This document shows positions 54,145 through 64,000 of a stretch of 64,000 nt of DNA, piece after piece (the stretch's first letter is position 1; the number at the start of each line of letters is the position of its first letter). This DNA comes from Bathynomus jamesi (Eukaryota; Arthropoda; Malacostraca; Isopoda; Cirolanidae), in NCBI GenBank assembly GCA_023014485.1, contig JAJOZX010005779.1:62001-126000 (forward strand), given 5' to 3'. The notes under the pieces were generated by a model that made no database searches, was not told where the DNA came from, and worked only from the letters and a program-made list of their open reading frames with translations. A program made the translations under genes and the position numbers.

Positions 54145-56725
54145 CAGTGTTGCCAACTTAGTCTTTTTAAGGCCAGATCTAGTTTATTATAGCTTCATTT
54201 GGTTTATTTTTTTTCGATTTTGGTTTATGGTTTTAAAACTTAGTTTTTTGTCTTTCTCAGTTAGTCTTAATCTAGTCTCTTTCTTCATCCCAGTACTCAA
54301 TTCATGTTAAACGTTTTTTTAAATATTTTTCTATTCAAATTTTATGTTAATCATGGGTTGAAACAGACTCTGACGTGTTTGTTTCGTCTGCATACGTAAG
54401 TTAGATCTTCATTTTCGTGCTGCTGTCGCGTTTTACTCATGTGACGTGTCGGTAGTCGGTACTCGATCATCTCGATGTGCAGTAATTGTCAGTTGTTGTT
54501 TAAGAAGTGTTAGAATACGTACTGTATCTTATATAACGTAAAAATAAGTCCTAATAGTTTTCAAAACGTGTTTCTTCGTAAGAATTTGAGTGATATTACA
54601 ACCCATAAAAAAATTTAACATGCCAAAGCAGACGTATGCTCAGAAATTTAGGAAGGAGTGGCTGAAAGATCCCATGTGTAAAGAATGGATTCGAGAGGAA
54701 CCGAGAAATTCAACCAAGGCATATTGTAAATATTGCAAAATCTCTTTTCGAGCAAGATATGCAGACATCTAACAACATATTAGTACAAAGAAACACTCTT
54801 CTTATAGTTCTTCGTTCGCTTCAACCAGTCAGAAAAAGTTAGATTTTCCCCCAAAATCCGTAAGTAATGAAACTAGCATTGCTGAGGCAAGACAAGCATT
54901 ATTTATTGCCGAACATTGCTCTTTGAATGCATGCGATCACTTAACTGATTTGTGCAAGAGATCATTTTCTGACAGTAATATTGCTCGCCAAATGAAATTT
55001 CACCGTACAAAGTGTAGTGCTCTAATGAAAAATATTTTGTATCCATATTTTTTGAACGAGTTAAAGGATGACATTGGAGATGAAGGATACAGTATTCTTC
55101 TTTTAGATGAATCTACAGACATTAGTGTTGCTAAGTATTTAGGGATAACTATAATATATTTTAGCATCTCTAAAAAGAAGATAGTGTCAACTTTTCTTGA
55201 GTTAGCCATACTTGAAGAATGCACAGCTGATGCCATGGTTAATTTGCTAAAATCAACTTTGGAGAAGTGCGGCTTGAATTTAAAAAAATGATTGGAATTG
55301 GAACTGATAATGCAAGTGTTATGACAGGAGTTAATAACGGATTGTACGTAAAACTGAAAGCAGAATTACCTTCATTAATACTTGTCAGGTGCCTCTGTCA
55401 CTCCCTATAATTAGCTACCTCTAGTGCTGTCAATGAAACACTGCCTCGCAACTTAGACTTCATGGTTAGCGAGACCTATAACTGGTTCAGTAGGTCTCAC
55501 TCACGTCAACTAGCCTACAAAAGGCTTTACAGTACTATCAATAAGGAACACAGTTCGCTAAAGATTGTTCAAGCATGTCAAACTAGATGGTTATCAATTG
55601 CTTCTGCTGTAACGCGAATCTGTGATCAATGGATTGAATTGAGGTGTCACTTTGAAATTACTCGGAGGGAACAAAAATGCCACACCTCTGAAATGTTGTA
55701 TAATATGTTCTGTGATGAAAAGAACAGAGCATATTTGCTATTTTTAAAACATGTATTGACTGATGTCAATAGAGTAAATCTAAGTTTTGAATAAAAAAAC
55801 GTAGATCCTACAAAATTATTGGAAAGTCTAGTTTTTCTTGCAGAAAGCCTTCTGAAACAGATTGTGGTTCCAATGAAAAAGCTTGACCCTTTTACCTGTA
55901 TCATTGAAGAAAACTTAGATGCAAAGCCATATTTAGGCTATGAAGCTGAAAAAAAGCTTAGAGAACTGAATCTTAATGATACAGAAGATAACGTTATTAG
56001 ACGAAGGTGCACAAAATTTGTGGTTCATTTGTGATGGAAATTAGACAAAGAGTCCCAGAAAATATCCACATCTTAAAGAAGATCTCGCTTTTCTCAGTAT
56101 CTAATGCACTAAATGTGTCCAAGGAACGCATAACAGATGTACTCGAAATGCTATGCGTGTCTCCTAATGATATAAGCCAAATAGATGTTCAATGGAACAA
56201 CTTAACATTGGTGAAACGGGCCAACATTCTTGATACTCAACAATTCTGGGCTGAAGTTTCTATGTACCGTGATGCTGCTGGAGATAACTCTTTCAAAGAG
56301 TTGTCAACTATAGCTACACATGTTCTATGCATACCACACTCCAATGCGGAAGTAGAACGAATCTTCAGCCAAATGAACATTGTGAAGTCCAAACAAAGAA
56401 ACCGAATGAAGACTGAACTTTTAAATGCAATCCTCAGCATTCGAGATGGTATAAAGAGAGCCGAAAAAACATGCCATACATATGATTTACCAGAAAGTGT
56501 TATTAAGAACATTGGAAAAAAGCTTGCCTACATTCAACAAGAAAAAACAATGGAGGAGGAAGATGATTCTGATGAAAATGATTCAGCTCACGTCCCTATT
56601 TTGCCCATAGGTTAATAAAAAAGGTTGGTTTATTTTCTAGTTCTTTCTGTTTTGAATTTAGTTTATTTTGGTCTTTTTTTGACATCGATCTGGTCTGATT
56701 TGGAAATAGGAAAGTGGCAACACTG
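54145..56725 (+). mobile_element. hAT transposon, full length, dead
   Basis: The ends are CAGTGTTGCCAACTT and AAGTGGCAACACTG, with an 8-bp duplication ttgttgtt (54137-54144 and 56726-56733). Length is 2581 bp. The transposase gene spans most of it. Confidence 0.93.
54620..56615 (+). pseudogene. hAT transposase (BED finger, core, dimerisation domain)
   Basis: MPKQTYAQKFRKEWLKDPMC opens a BED finger (CKYCKISFRARYAD...H). The core has YSILLLDESTDISVAKYLGI with the first Asp, IGIGTDNASVMTGVNNG with the second, and CHSL. The C-terminal dimerisation domain reads STIATHVLCIPHSNAEVERI, FSQMNIVKSKQRNRM and LLNAILSIRDG. Breaks: TAA codons at about 54770, 55408 and 55792, each where a Gln codon would fit (for example ADI-stop-QHI), a frameshift in the A7 run at 55282-55288, and another near 56025. 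The tail is acidic (EEEDDSDENDS). Confidence 0.9.
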
Positions 56726-56748
56726 TTGTTGTTGTTATTGTTATTGTT

Positions 56749-56924
56749 TCACTGCCACTTCATCTCCGATGAGTCACATCGCAGCGAACGGCAGCTGGCA
56801 TGATCATAGGCAAGAAAGGAGTACCCCGACGAGTAGGAAGTACGTCAGACGGTCAGAGGTTCCAGTCGGAATGTCGGAGAATCAGTGAATATCTATTTTA
56901 AGGCGGGTAAAAACAGTAAGGATA
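56749..56924. repeat. Duplicated left flank of BEL-A, copy 2
   Basis: Matches 1-175 throughout. It is preceded here by the end of the hAT element and a (GTT/ATT)n run; the window gives no sequence before the first copy for comparison. Confidence 0.85.
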
Positions 56925-57642
56925 TGTGAAAAATGCTCTGTATGAATTGGTCCACAATTAACCTACCCCTTATTTCTCCAGTCTAACTATAGAGTAGATC
57001 AAGTCTAGCCTAGAGGGGTCAGCCTAGAGATTCCGGAAATGGTCCAGAGCGGGCAGATAAATTGAGGTCCACAGTAGGATTCCTCACCAAACTAGGTTAG
57101 GGCAATCTACCTTACCTTTGTTAAGCTATGAGTTGATGCTGGGTCTTAGGCCACAATGTAGGCCTAAGTTGTCTGACCCAGCTTAATTTAATGAATCTAC
57201 CTAAACTGGGCTAAAAACACAATTAGTCACTTACTGCTAGTTATTAGAGAGTCCCTTTTCCCGTCTTGTTTGTTTATTAAGAGCGTACTTGCTGGTGGGG
57301 ATCTTTTTCGTTGTCTGTTCTTGTCCCTTCCCCAGTTCCGTCCTCTCGCCCCCGTTCCTCGTTTTCGTTCTCCTTTGTTCTCCTTTTCGCGGGGCTTTTT
57401 CCACCAGCGTCGTGTTGGTTTTTTCCTCGATTGGTTGATCGGTAATGTATATCTATTACCGAGCACGCTCTTGTCACACAGTATATAAATACTAGTGTGG
57501 AGAATAACTCTGGTGAGCAACCAATTGGTTTCATCCACCCAGTTATTGACATAAAAGGAATTTAATAATTGTTAGATTAACTACCTACCTACTCAGTGAA
57601 CCATTTTCGTTACCTCCCAACTACCCACTCATCAGTTTTCCA
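56925..57642 (-). repeat. BEL-A copy 2, 3' LTR
   Basis: 718 bp; differs from the left LTR of copy 1 by a single-base deletion (ctaccttacc) near 57111 and little else. Confidence 0.9.
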
Positions 57643-57880
57643 TATACTGGGCCCCGGGAGATAAAAATTTTGGTGTCATTGTCACCAATTTTTATGTCTG
57701 AGTGTAGACTAGCTAACTATTTGACTGTAAATGCCTGTTAATCTGATTAACAGTGCCTATCCTCACCTTCTCATGGAGAAGGTGTAGCATTTAATTAGAA
57801 GAGAAAATATACATCCATAGGATGAAACTGTCTATGGTCTTTACCATAAGAAAAGAAAAAGTGAAAGTTAGAAGATAAAA

Positions 57881-60800
57881 TTACAATTCCCCAGCATCTA
57901 TTTTTTGTTGTAAAAATAGTCGCGCCTTTAATGCTGTTTGTCGCTGAGGTCTTGTGTCTGTCAATGTTGTAGTAGGATGCGTTACCACTCCTACTGTCAA
58001 AGGAATAGTTACTGGAAGTTCAGTGTCTCCAGTTGTTACTGTCAGTGGAGAAGGTTCTCCAAAGTCCATTGTTTTGGGTCCAGACTCTAAAGGGTACAAA
58101 AGAGAAATGTCTCTTGTTGTGTCACCCGTTGAAGTCCTTAATTTGACCACTCTTGTTACCCCGTCTGCCCCTGGTCTGAGTTCTGAAACTCTAGCCAGAG
58201 GCCAGTATTGTCTTGGAGTACTGTCATGTATGAGAACAAGGTCCCCTACCTTAATTGTGTCAGACCAATCCTTCTTAGTCATTTGTTTATGTCTCTCCCT
58301 TAGACCCATCAAGTACTCAGTTTTCCACTGTTTAATGAAATGAGCTTTAACTCTAGTTAAATGTTGTAACTTAGTCTGGAGCTCATCATGTCGTTGAGTC
58401 CAGTTTGGGTCTTCTGAAGAGTCTATATTGTAGTCCGGCAGGAGACTAACTTGTTCTCCCCGAATCAAATGATTTGGAGTTAATGGTTCCGGGTCATTAA
58501 TGTTGTCACTCACATAAGTGAGTGGTCTATTGTTGATGATGTTCTCAATCTCAGCCAGGAGAGTGAGCAACTCAAATAAGTGTATCTGTTTTTTACCAAT
58601 TGCTTTCTTCAAGCAATTCTTTACTGTTTGTATATTTCTCTCCCAGATAGAACCATACCAAGGAGAGGCAACTGGAATATACTTCCACTTTATGTTTGAA
58701 TTTTTTATATATAATTGTGTGAGTTCATCGCTTAACAAGTCGTGGATGACTTGTTCACCAGCCTTGAAATATGTAGCATTGTCATTCCAAACTGTCTTTG
58801 GTACTGAATGTCGTGCACAGAATCTCTTAAAGACAGCAACAAAAGATTCTGCTGTAAGGTCCTCCACAACATCCAGATAAACAGCTCGTGAGGCAGCACA
58901 TGTAAACAGTACAATGTACATTTTTTGTTCAGTGTCACTCACCCCTACAGTCAATGCTCCTGTATAGTCAATGCCTACAGTCTCAAAGGGTCTGTTGAGA
59001 GTAACTCTCTCCTCTGGCAAAGCAGGAGGATTTGGTTTCCTATAGGGCCTAGCATGAATACGCCTACATGTGACACACTCACTCAGGACTGTTTTAACAG
59101 TGATCCTTCCCTTGCGTATCCAATAAGTTTTTCTTAATGTAGTTAGTGTCTGTGGTACCCCCATATGATATACATCATTGTGTGTTTGTCTGATGATTAA
59201 TGTGGTCAAATAGCTAAATCTAGGTAAAAGGATTGGATGTTTGCTTTTGTATGACAGTTTTGATTTGTCTAATCTCCCTTTACACCTTAGAAGGCCTTCC
59301 TCATCTCTGAACAAGTTTAGATCCACAACTACTGATGGTACAGGTTCTTTTGTTTGTTTCCCATTAGTCAAGAATTCTAACTCTTTATTGTACTCTTTTT
59401 GTTGTGCATGGCCTATCCAGTACTTGGTTGCAACTTCTGTATAATTATGATTGTTTTTATTTAGCTGTTTGTTTATTGTAGTTAAACAGTTGTGAGCAAA
59501 CCTCAAACAGTAGGCTGTGACCCTGACAAGTTTACTGAAGTCAGAATAACGTTCATAATTAGTGATTGGTTCAACCTTTTCATTTGAAAAGATTAAATTT
59601 AATGTCAAGTTAACTTGTTCCACAGGCCATTGGTCTGTATTACAGAACCACTTAGGTCCCATAAACCAAGTTTTGTTTGACTTCAACAACTTGTAGGATA
59701 AAACTGAAGTCAGAATAACGTTCATAATTAGTGATTGGTTCAACCATTTCATTTGAAAAGATTAAATTTAATGTCAAGTTAACTTGTTCCACAGGCCATT
59801 GGTCTGTATTACAGAACCACTTAGGTCCCATAAACCAAGTTTTGTTTGACTTCAACAACTTGTAGGATAAACCTCTGGTCAGAAAGTCTGCTGGATTTTG
59901 TTTAGTTGGAACATAGTGAAAGTTTACTTGTAGGCTTTCATTAGCTTCAGCTATTTCTTTTAGCCTATTTCTTACAAAGATATTCTTACTATTAATGCTA
60001 TCATTCCGTATCCAGGCAAGACAAATCTGACTGTCAAGCCAGATGTGGATATCAGTTATGTTCACATCATGGTAAGCATCCTTAAGCAATGAAATGGTTT
60101 TAATGGCTAATGCAGCAGCCAATAGTTCCAATTGAGGTATGGTTTGGGTAGGTTTGAGAGGTGCAACTTTCCCTTTTGCATAAATTAGATGACTTTCTGT
60201 AGGACTTACAAGATACGAACAGCACCCATAAGCTTGTGTGCTTGCATCAGCAAACACATGAAGTCTCTGGGGCTTATCCCTAAACCCACAGCACCTTTGA
60301 ATTTTAATGTTCTGCACTTTTGTTAAATCAGCAGCTAACTTCTTCCAAGATTTTTGATTTTCATTTGTTATTGGATCATCCCACCCAACATTTGTCCTCC
60401 AAATTTCTTGGAGGAGAATCTTTGATTTTATTGTTGAAGGCAGGAATAGACCCATAGGATCAAAAATTTTGGAAGCCTCTGATAATATTTGTCTTTTAGT
60501 ATTTGCTTCCTCATCAAGTTTAAAACCTTTAGTACAGATTGAATCATGACTGTTAGAAGTTGCATCCAAATACCAGTTCATACCTAAAGTTTTAACTCTG
60601 TCTGATGGCTCAGTAAGACCATTATTATCCTTTAAAATCTTTTTGTTTAAATCCTCATCATTTGAAATCCACTCTCTAAGTTCAAAGTTACCTTGTTGCA
60701 TAATGTTTTGAGAGTGTTCATAGACTTCAGATAATTCAGATTTTGTTGTTGTTGAGCCTATTAGATTGTCTACGTAAAAATGTTCCTTAAGGAAGTTCAA

Positions 60801-61631
60801 TGTTAAAGAGTTATTAAACTGGTTCAAATGATGTCCAATTGTCAATGCTAATAGGCTAGGTGAGCAATTGGCTCCAAACAACACAACATTAAATCTATAG
60901 GTTATGAACCCTTTATTCAAATCAAATGGATCCTTGAACCATAAGAACCTAAGTTGGTTCTTATCATATTCATTTTTAAGATTTATTCTCAAAAATGCCT
61001 TTGAAATGTCACTTTGTACGGCATATTTATCCAACCTGAACCTCAGTAAGATCTTCACAAGGTCAGAAATGAGATTAGGACCCTCAATCAGGCAATCATT
61101 CAAACTGTGTTTATCACTGTCTTTGAGGCTACAGTTATATACTACTCTGAGTTTTGTTGTTGGGGCATCTTGTCGATAAACCCCCCTGTGGGTTAAATAA
61201 TGACAACCATCTTTTTTAAAAGGGTTATTTGTTACTTCTTCAATGAAGCCTTTCTGTAGCTGTTCTTTGAAGACATCATTATATATTTGAATATTATTAT
61301 CTTGTTTGAGTTTTTTCATTACTTTATATAAATGTCCTTTAGCTACTTTGAGATTGTCTCTTAAAGTTGGACAATTTATTTTCCAAGGTAACTCAATAAA
61401 ATAACTATTGTCTTTGCACTGAATGGTGTCTTCAAATCTTTCTACTATTAACTGATCTTCTGAAGTTTGATTTGTGTCATGTATACCCACAGATTCTAGC
61501 AACCATAAAGTTTGAATTGCCTCATCCAGAGTTTCATTTGATAGTGATGAATTAATGTTCTCAGTTGATATAATATTATTCAAAGTGTTGCTATTCTTAC
61601 AGGTGTTATGTAGGACTGAGTTGAGGCACAT
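57881..61631 (-). pseudogene. BEL-A copy 2 pol, broken by a tandem duplication
   Basis: RT and RNase H are open from 61631 to 59652, and the RNase H tail and integrase from 59752 to 57881. Between them a 169-bp segment is present twice (59534-59702 and 59703-59871); 169 is not a multiple of three, so the frame is broken. The site homologous to the copy 1 deletion is intact here (ccagataa). YVDN in RT is the same as in copy 1. The integrase shows GIDYTGAL, DNATYF and SIWERN. Confidence 0.92.
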
Positions 61632-61643
61632 AGTATTTGTTAG

Positions 61644-62312
61644 TCATGAACTATTTTGGTTTAGGTCTAGGTTGTATTTGGATAGGTCACCCAAAGGGGC
61701 TATCCCTGATGGAGTCTGAATAGCTATACCATTACCTATCTTCACTATGCCCTTATGAATAAGATTAATATAATCTGCCCCCATTAACATTTCAGTGTTA
61801 GCTACTGTGTTGTTAGTGATATGTCTATCAGCTATTTTGTAGTGTTTTCCCAAATGATTTATGGTTTGTTCTAGTTTGGGTATAACCAGTTTGTTTTGTC
61901 CTACTTTAGAAATAATAACTGCTTCAATTTTCTCTAATTTATTTTCAAAATGTAGTTCCAGGTCAATTGTCTTATAGCTATTTTTGTCCGAGTTATCCTT
62001 AACAAAGGATGCAATATTGAGTTTTTGTTCATTCGGGTTTGGTGTCAAACCCAATTTATTAACTACATTTTGCGAAACAAATGTTTGTTGAGAACAACAG
62101 TCTATAAGACATCTCACTGGAGTGGTGCTACCCTCACTATTCATTAAGTCCAAAGTAATAGTTTTCCCTATGGCCAAGGTAGGCCATAAGACCTTTATTG
62201 TTTGGCCCATGGCCAAGGTAGGCCATAAGACCTTTATTGTTTGGCCCATAGCCAAGGTAGGCCATAAGACCCTTATTGTTTGGCCCATGGCCAAGGTAGG
62301 CCATAAGACCAA
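61644..62312 (-). pseudogene. BEL-A copy 2 protease region, uninterrupted
   Basis: The frame begins in the minisatellite repeats and runs through VRCLIDCCSQQTFVSQNVVN and the C-terminal part MLMGADYINLIHKGIVKIGN, which is the end of the protease-type domain found in BEL polyproteins. It stops at TGA followed by CTA, four codons before the first Met of the RT frame and in register. This copy shows the region without the MITE. Confidence 0.82.
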
Positions 62313-62972
62313 GGTTCAATTGTTATTTGGCCCATGGCCAAGGTAGGCCATAAGACCCTTATTGTTTGGCCCATGGCCAAGGTAGGCCATAAGACCAAGG
62401 TTCAATTGTTATTTGGCCCATGGCCAAGGTAGGCCATATGACCCTTATTGTTTGGCCCATAGCCAAGGTAGGCCATAAGACCTTTATTGTTTGGCCCATG
62501 GCCAAGGTAGGCCATAAGACCTTTGTTTGGCCCATGGCCAAGGTAGGCCATAAGACCTTTATTGTTTGGCCCATGGCCAAGGTAGGCCATAAGACCTTTA
62601 TTGTTTGGCCCATGGCCAAGGTAGGCCATAAGACCTTTATTGTTTGGCCCATGGCCAAGGTAGGCCATAAGGCCCTTATTGTTTGGCCCATGGCCAAGGT
62701 AGGCCATAAGACCTTTATTGTTTGGCTCATGGCCACAGTAGGCCATAAGACCAAGGTTCAGTGTTTGGGCTATGGCCACAGTAGGCCATAAGACCAAGGT
62801 TCAGTGTTTGGGCTATGGCCAAAGTAGGCCATAAGACCAAGGTTCAGTGTTTGGGCTATGGCCAAAGTAGGCCATAAGACCAAGGTTCAGTGTTTGGGCT
62901 ATGGCCAAAGTAGGCCATAAGACCAAGGTTCAGTGTTTGGGCTATGGCCAAAGTAGGCCATAAGACCCTTTT
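62164..62972 (-). repeat. 39-bp minisatellite, copy 2 (about 20 units)
   Basis: Same units as 5618-6380 with a different number and order of variants; the right-hand units carry AAAGTAGGCCATAAGACCAA and are shared in number and type with copy 1. Confidence 0.92.
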
Positions 62973-63469
62973 GAGTAACCCATGCAATCCTTGCTTATGT
63001 TCAGATAGGTTGAGTGTATTTGTGGCACATGTAAAGAGTACAGTGTATATATACAGTGTACATATATATACACACAGATTGCAAGGAATGCATGTGCCTG
63101 TTGAAAAAGTCTGTTGAGTGATTCTTCCTTAAAAGAAGAATTGGATGCTTGGAGTTGTATGCATTTTAAATGCTTGTTCACTAATGTTGTTTAACTGGGG
63201 ATCGTAATGAAATAGAGGACAAGAAGAAATTACCAGAGAAGAGAGAGCACAGACAAAACAGTCAAGTTTAAATTTGGTTTAATCCCCCCCAAGTACTTAT
63301 GTGTCACTCAGGTCTAAGCTTATAAGAGAATGAGACTCCTTAAATGTAAATGTTTCCTAGTTAGGCCCTAGGTTGTAGACCTAATTAGGCTTGATTAGGT
63401 TAGGCTTAGGCTAGACCATTTAGCCTAATTCTGCAATTTTTGTTAAGTAAGGTTAAGGTTTGTAAATTC

Positions 63470-63487
63470 CCCACACACGGACCACCA
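63470..63487 (-). promoter_or_regulatory. BEL-A copy 2 primer binding site
   Basis: Minus strand TGGTGGTCCGTGTGTGGG, one base from the LTR; one substitution relative to copy 1. Confidence 0.7.
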
Positions 63488-63488
63488 A

Positions 63489-64000
63489 TGTGAAAAATGC
63501 TCTGTATGAATTGGTCCACAATTAACCTACCCCTTATTTCTCCAGTCTAACTATAGAGTAGATCAAGTCTAGCCTAGAGGGTCAGCCTAGAGATTCCGGA
63601 AATGGTCCAGAGCGGGCAGATAAATTGAGGTCCACAGTAGGATTCCTCACCAAACTAGGTTAGGGCAATCTACCTTTACCTTTGTTAAGCTATGAGTTGA
63701 TGCTGGGTCTTAGGCCACAATGTAGGCCTAAGTTGTCTGACCCAGCTTAATTTAATGAATCTACCTAAACTGGGCTAAAAACACAATTAGTCACTTTCTG
63801 CTAGTTATTAGAGAGTCCCTTTTCCCGTCTTGTTTGTTTATTAAGAGCGTACTTGCTGATGGGGATCTTTTTCGTTGTCTGTTCTTGTCCCTTCCCCAGT
63901 TCCGTCCTCTCGCCCCCGTTCCTCGTTTTCGTTCTCCTTTGTTCTCCTTTTCGCGGGGCTTTTTCCACCAGCGTCGTGTTGGTTTTTTCCTCGGTTGGTT
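63489..64000 (-). repeat. BEL-A copy 2, 5' LTR (incomplete)
   Basis: The first 512 bp of the right LTR; it keeps the right-specific bases (cactttctgc, cctcggttgg) and has a one-base loss (agagggtcag). It continues beyond the window. Confidence 0.9.

Larger units (their letters stand above)
56925..64000 (-). mobile_element. BEL-A copy 2, cut by the window end
   Basis: Same structure as 176-7610: left LTR, broken pol, protease, minisatellite, leader, primer site, right LTR. It lacks the 4970-5331 insertion of copy 1 and instead has a 169-bp tandem duplication in pol. Left and right LTRs carry the same left/right-specific bases as copy 1. Confidence 0.93.

Overview
This window is eukaryotic, almost certainly metazoan and most likely arthropod DNA (a crustacean would fit). 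It holds BEL/Pao LTR retrotransposons, Penelope-like elements (PLEs), Jockey-, CR1- and RTE-type non-LTR elements, hAT and Tc1/mariner transposons, long (AT)n runs and tRNA-like sequences with Pol III boxes. The TAGGCCTA-type word is frequent. I find no bacterial operon, rRNA, CRISPR or clear single-copy host gene. The organism call is an inference from element content, not from a host marker gene.

Layout. 1-7610: a minus-strand BEL/Pao element (BEL-A) with 719-bp LTRs, a 39-bp minisatellite where gag should be, and a broken pol. 8493-8674: a palindrome of two PLE terminal repeats. 9252-21085: a Jockey-like non-LTR element split by a second BEL element (BEL-B, 9910-17200, 5-bp target duplication ccact) and by a 2.1-kb hAT element (18534-20660). 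BEL-B itself carries a hAT MITE and a TTAA-flanked MITE. 22668-24405: six tandem tRNA-like units of about 264 bp. 24670-25590: a BED-finger fragment and a C-rich tandem repeat. 25985-26650: a direct-repeat LTR-like structure. 26918-29207: a frameshifted transposase-like or domesticated gene of a family I cannot name. 29619-37327: a tandem array of CR1-like retrotransposon units. 37328-38574: an internally deleted hAT element. 38575-39770: a second, inverted tRNA-like array. 40046-50150: three PLE copies with a hAT MITE, an RTE fragment, a poly(A) retroposon and a full-length Tc1/mariner element inserted among them. 50540-51102: a hAT MITE. 51487-53913: a full-length TIR transposon of unrecognised superfamily. 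54145-56725: a full-length but dead hAT element. 56749-64000: a second copy of the opening BEL-A locus, including its left flank, cut by the window end.

The window is mainly a nested insertion record. Many target duplications can be read directly and give a relative order of events. The BEL-A locus at both ends is one insertion duplicated as a block: LTR differences that distinguish left from right within one copy are kept between copies.

The observations most worth a second look are: the tRNA-like tandem and inverted arrays with A box, B box and T-run; the PLE terminal repeats with a hammerhead-like core whose stem II covaries between subfamilies; the 51487-53913 transposon with imperfect inverted repeats of about 125 bp; the gag-less BEL-A with an in-frame UGA-CUA between protease and RT and a YVDN catalytic box; and the CR1 array amplified from an already dead copy.
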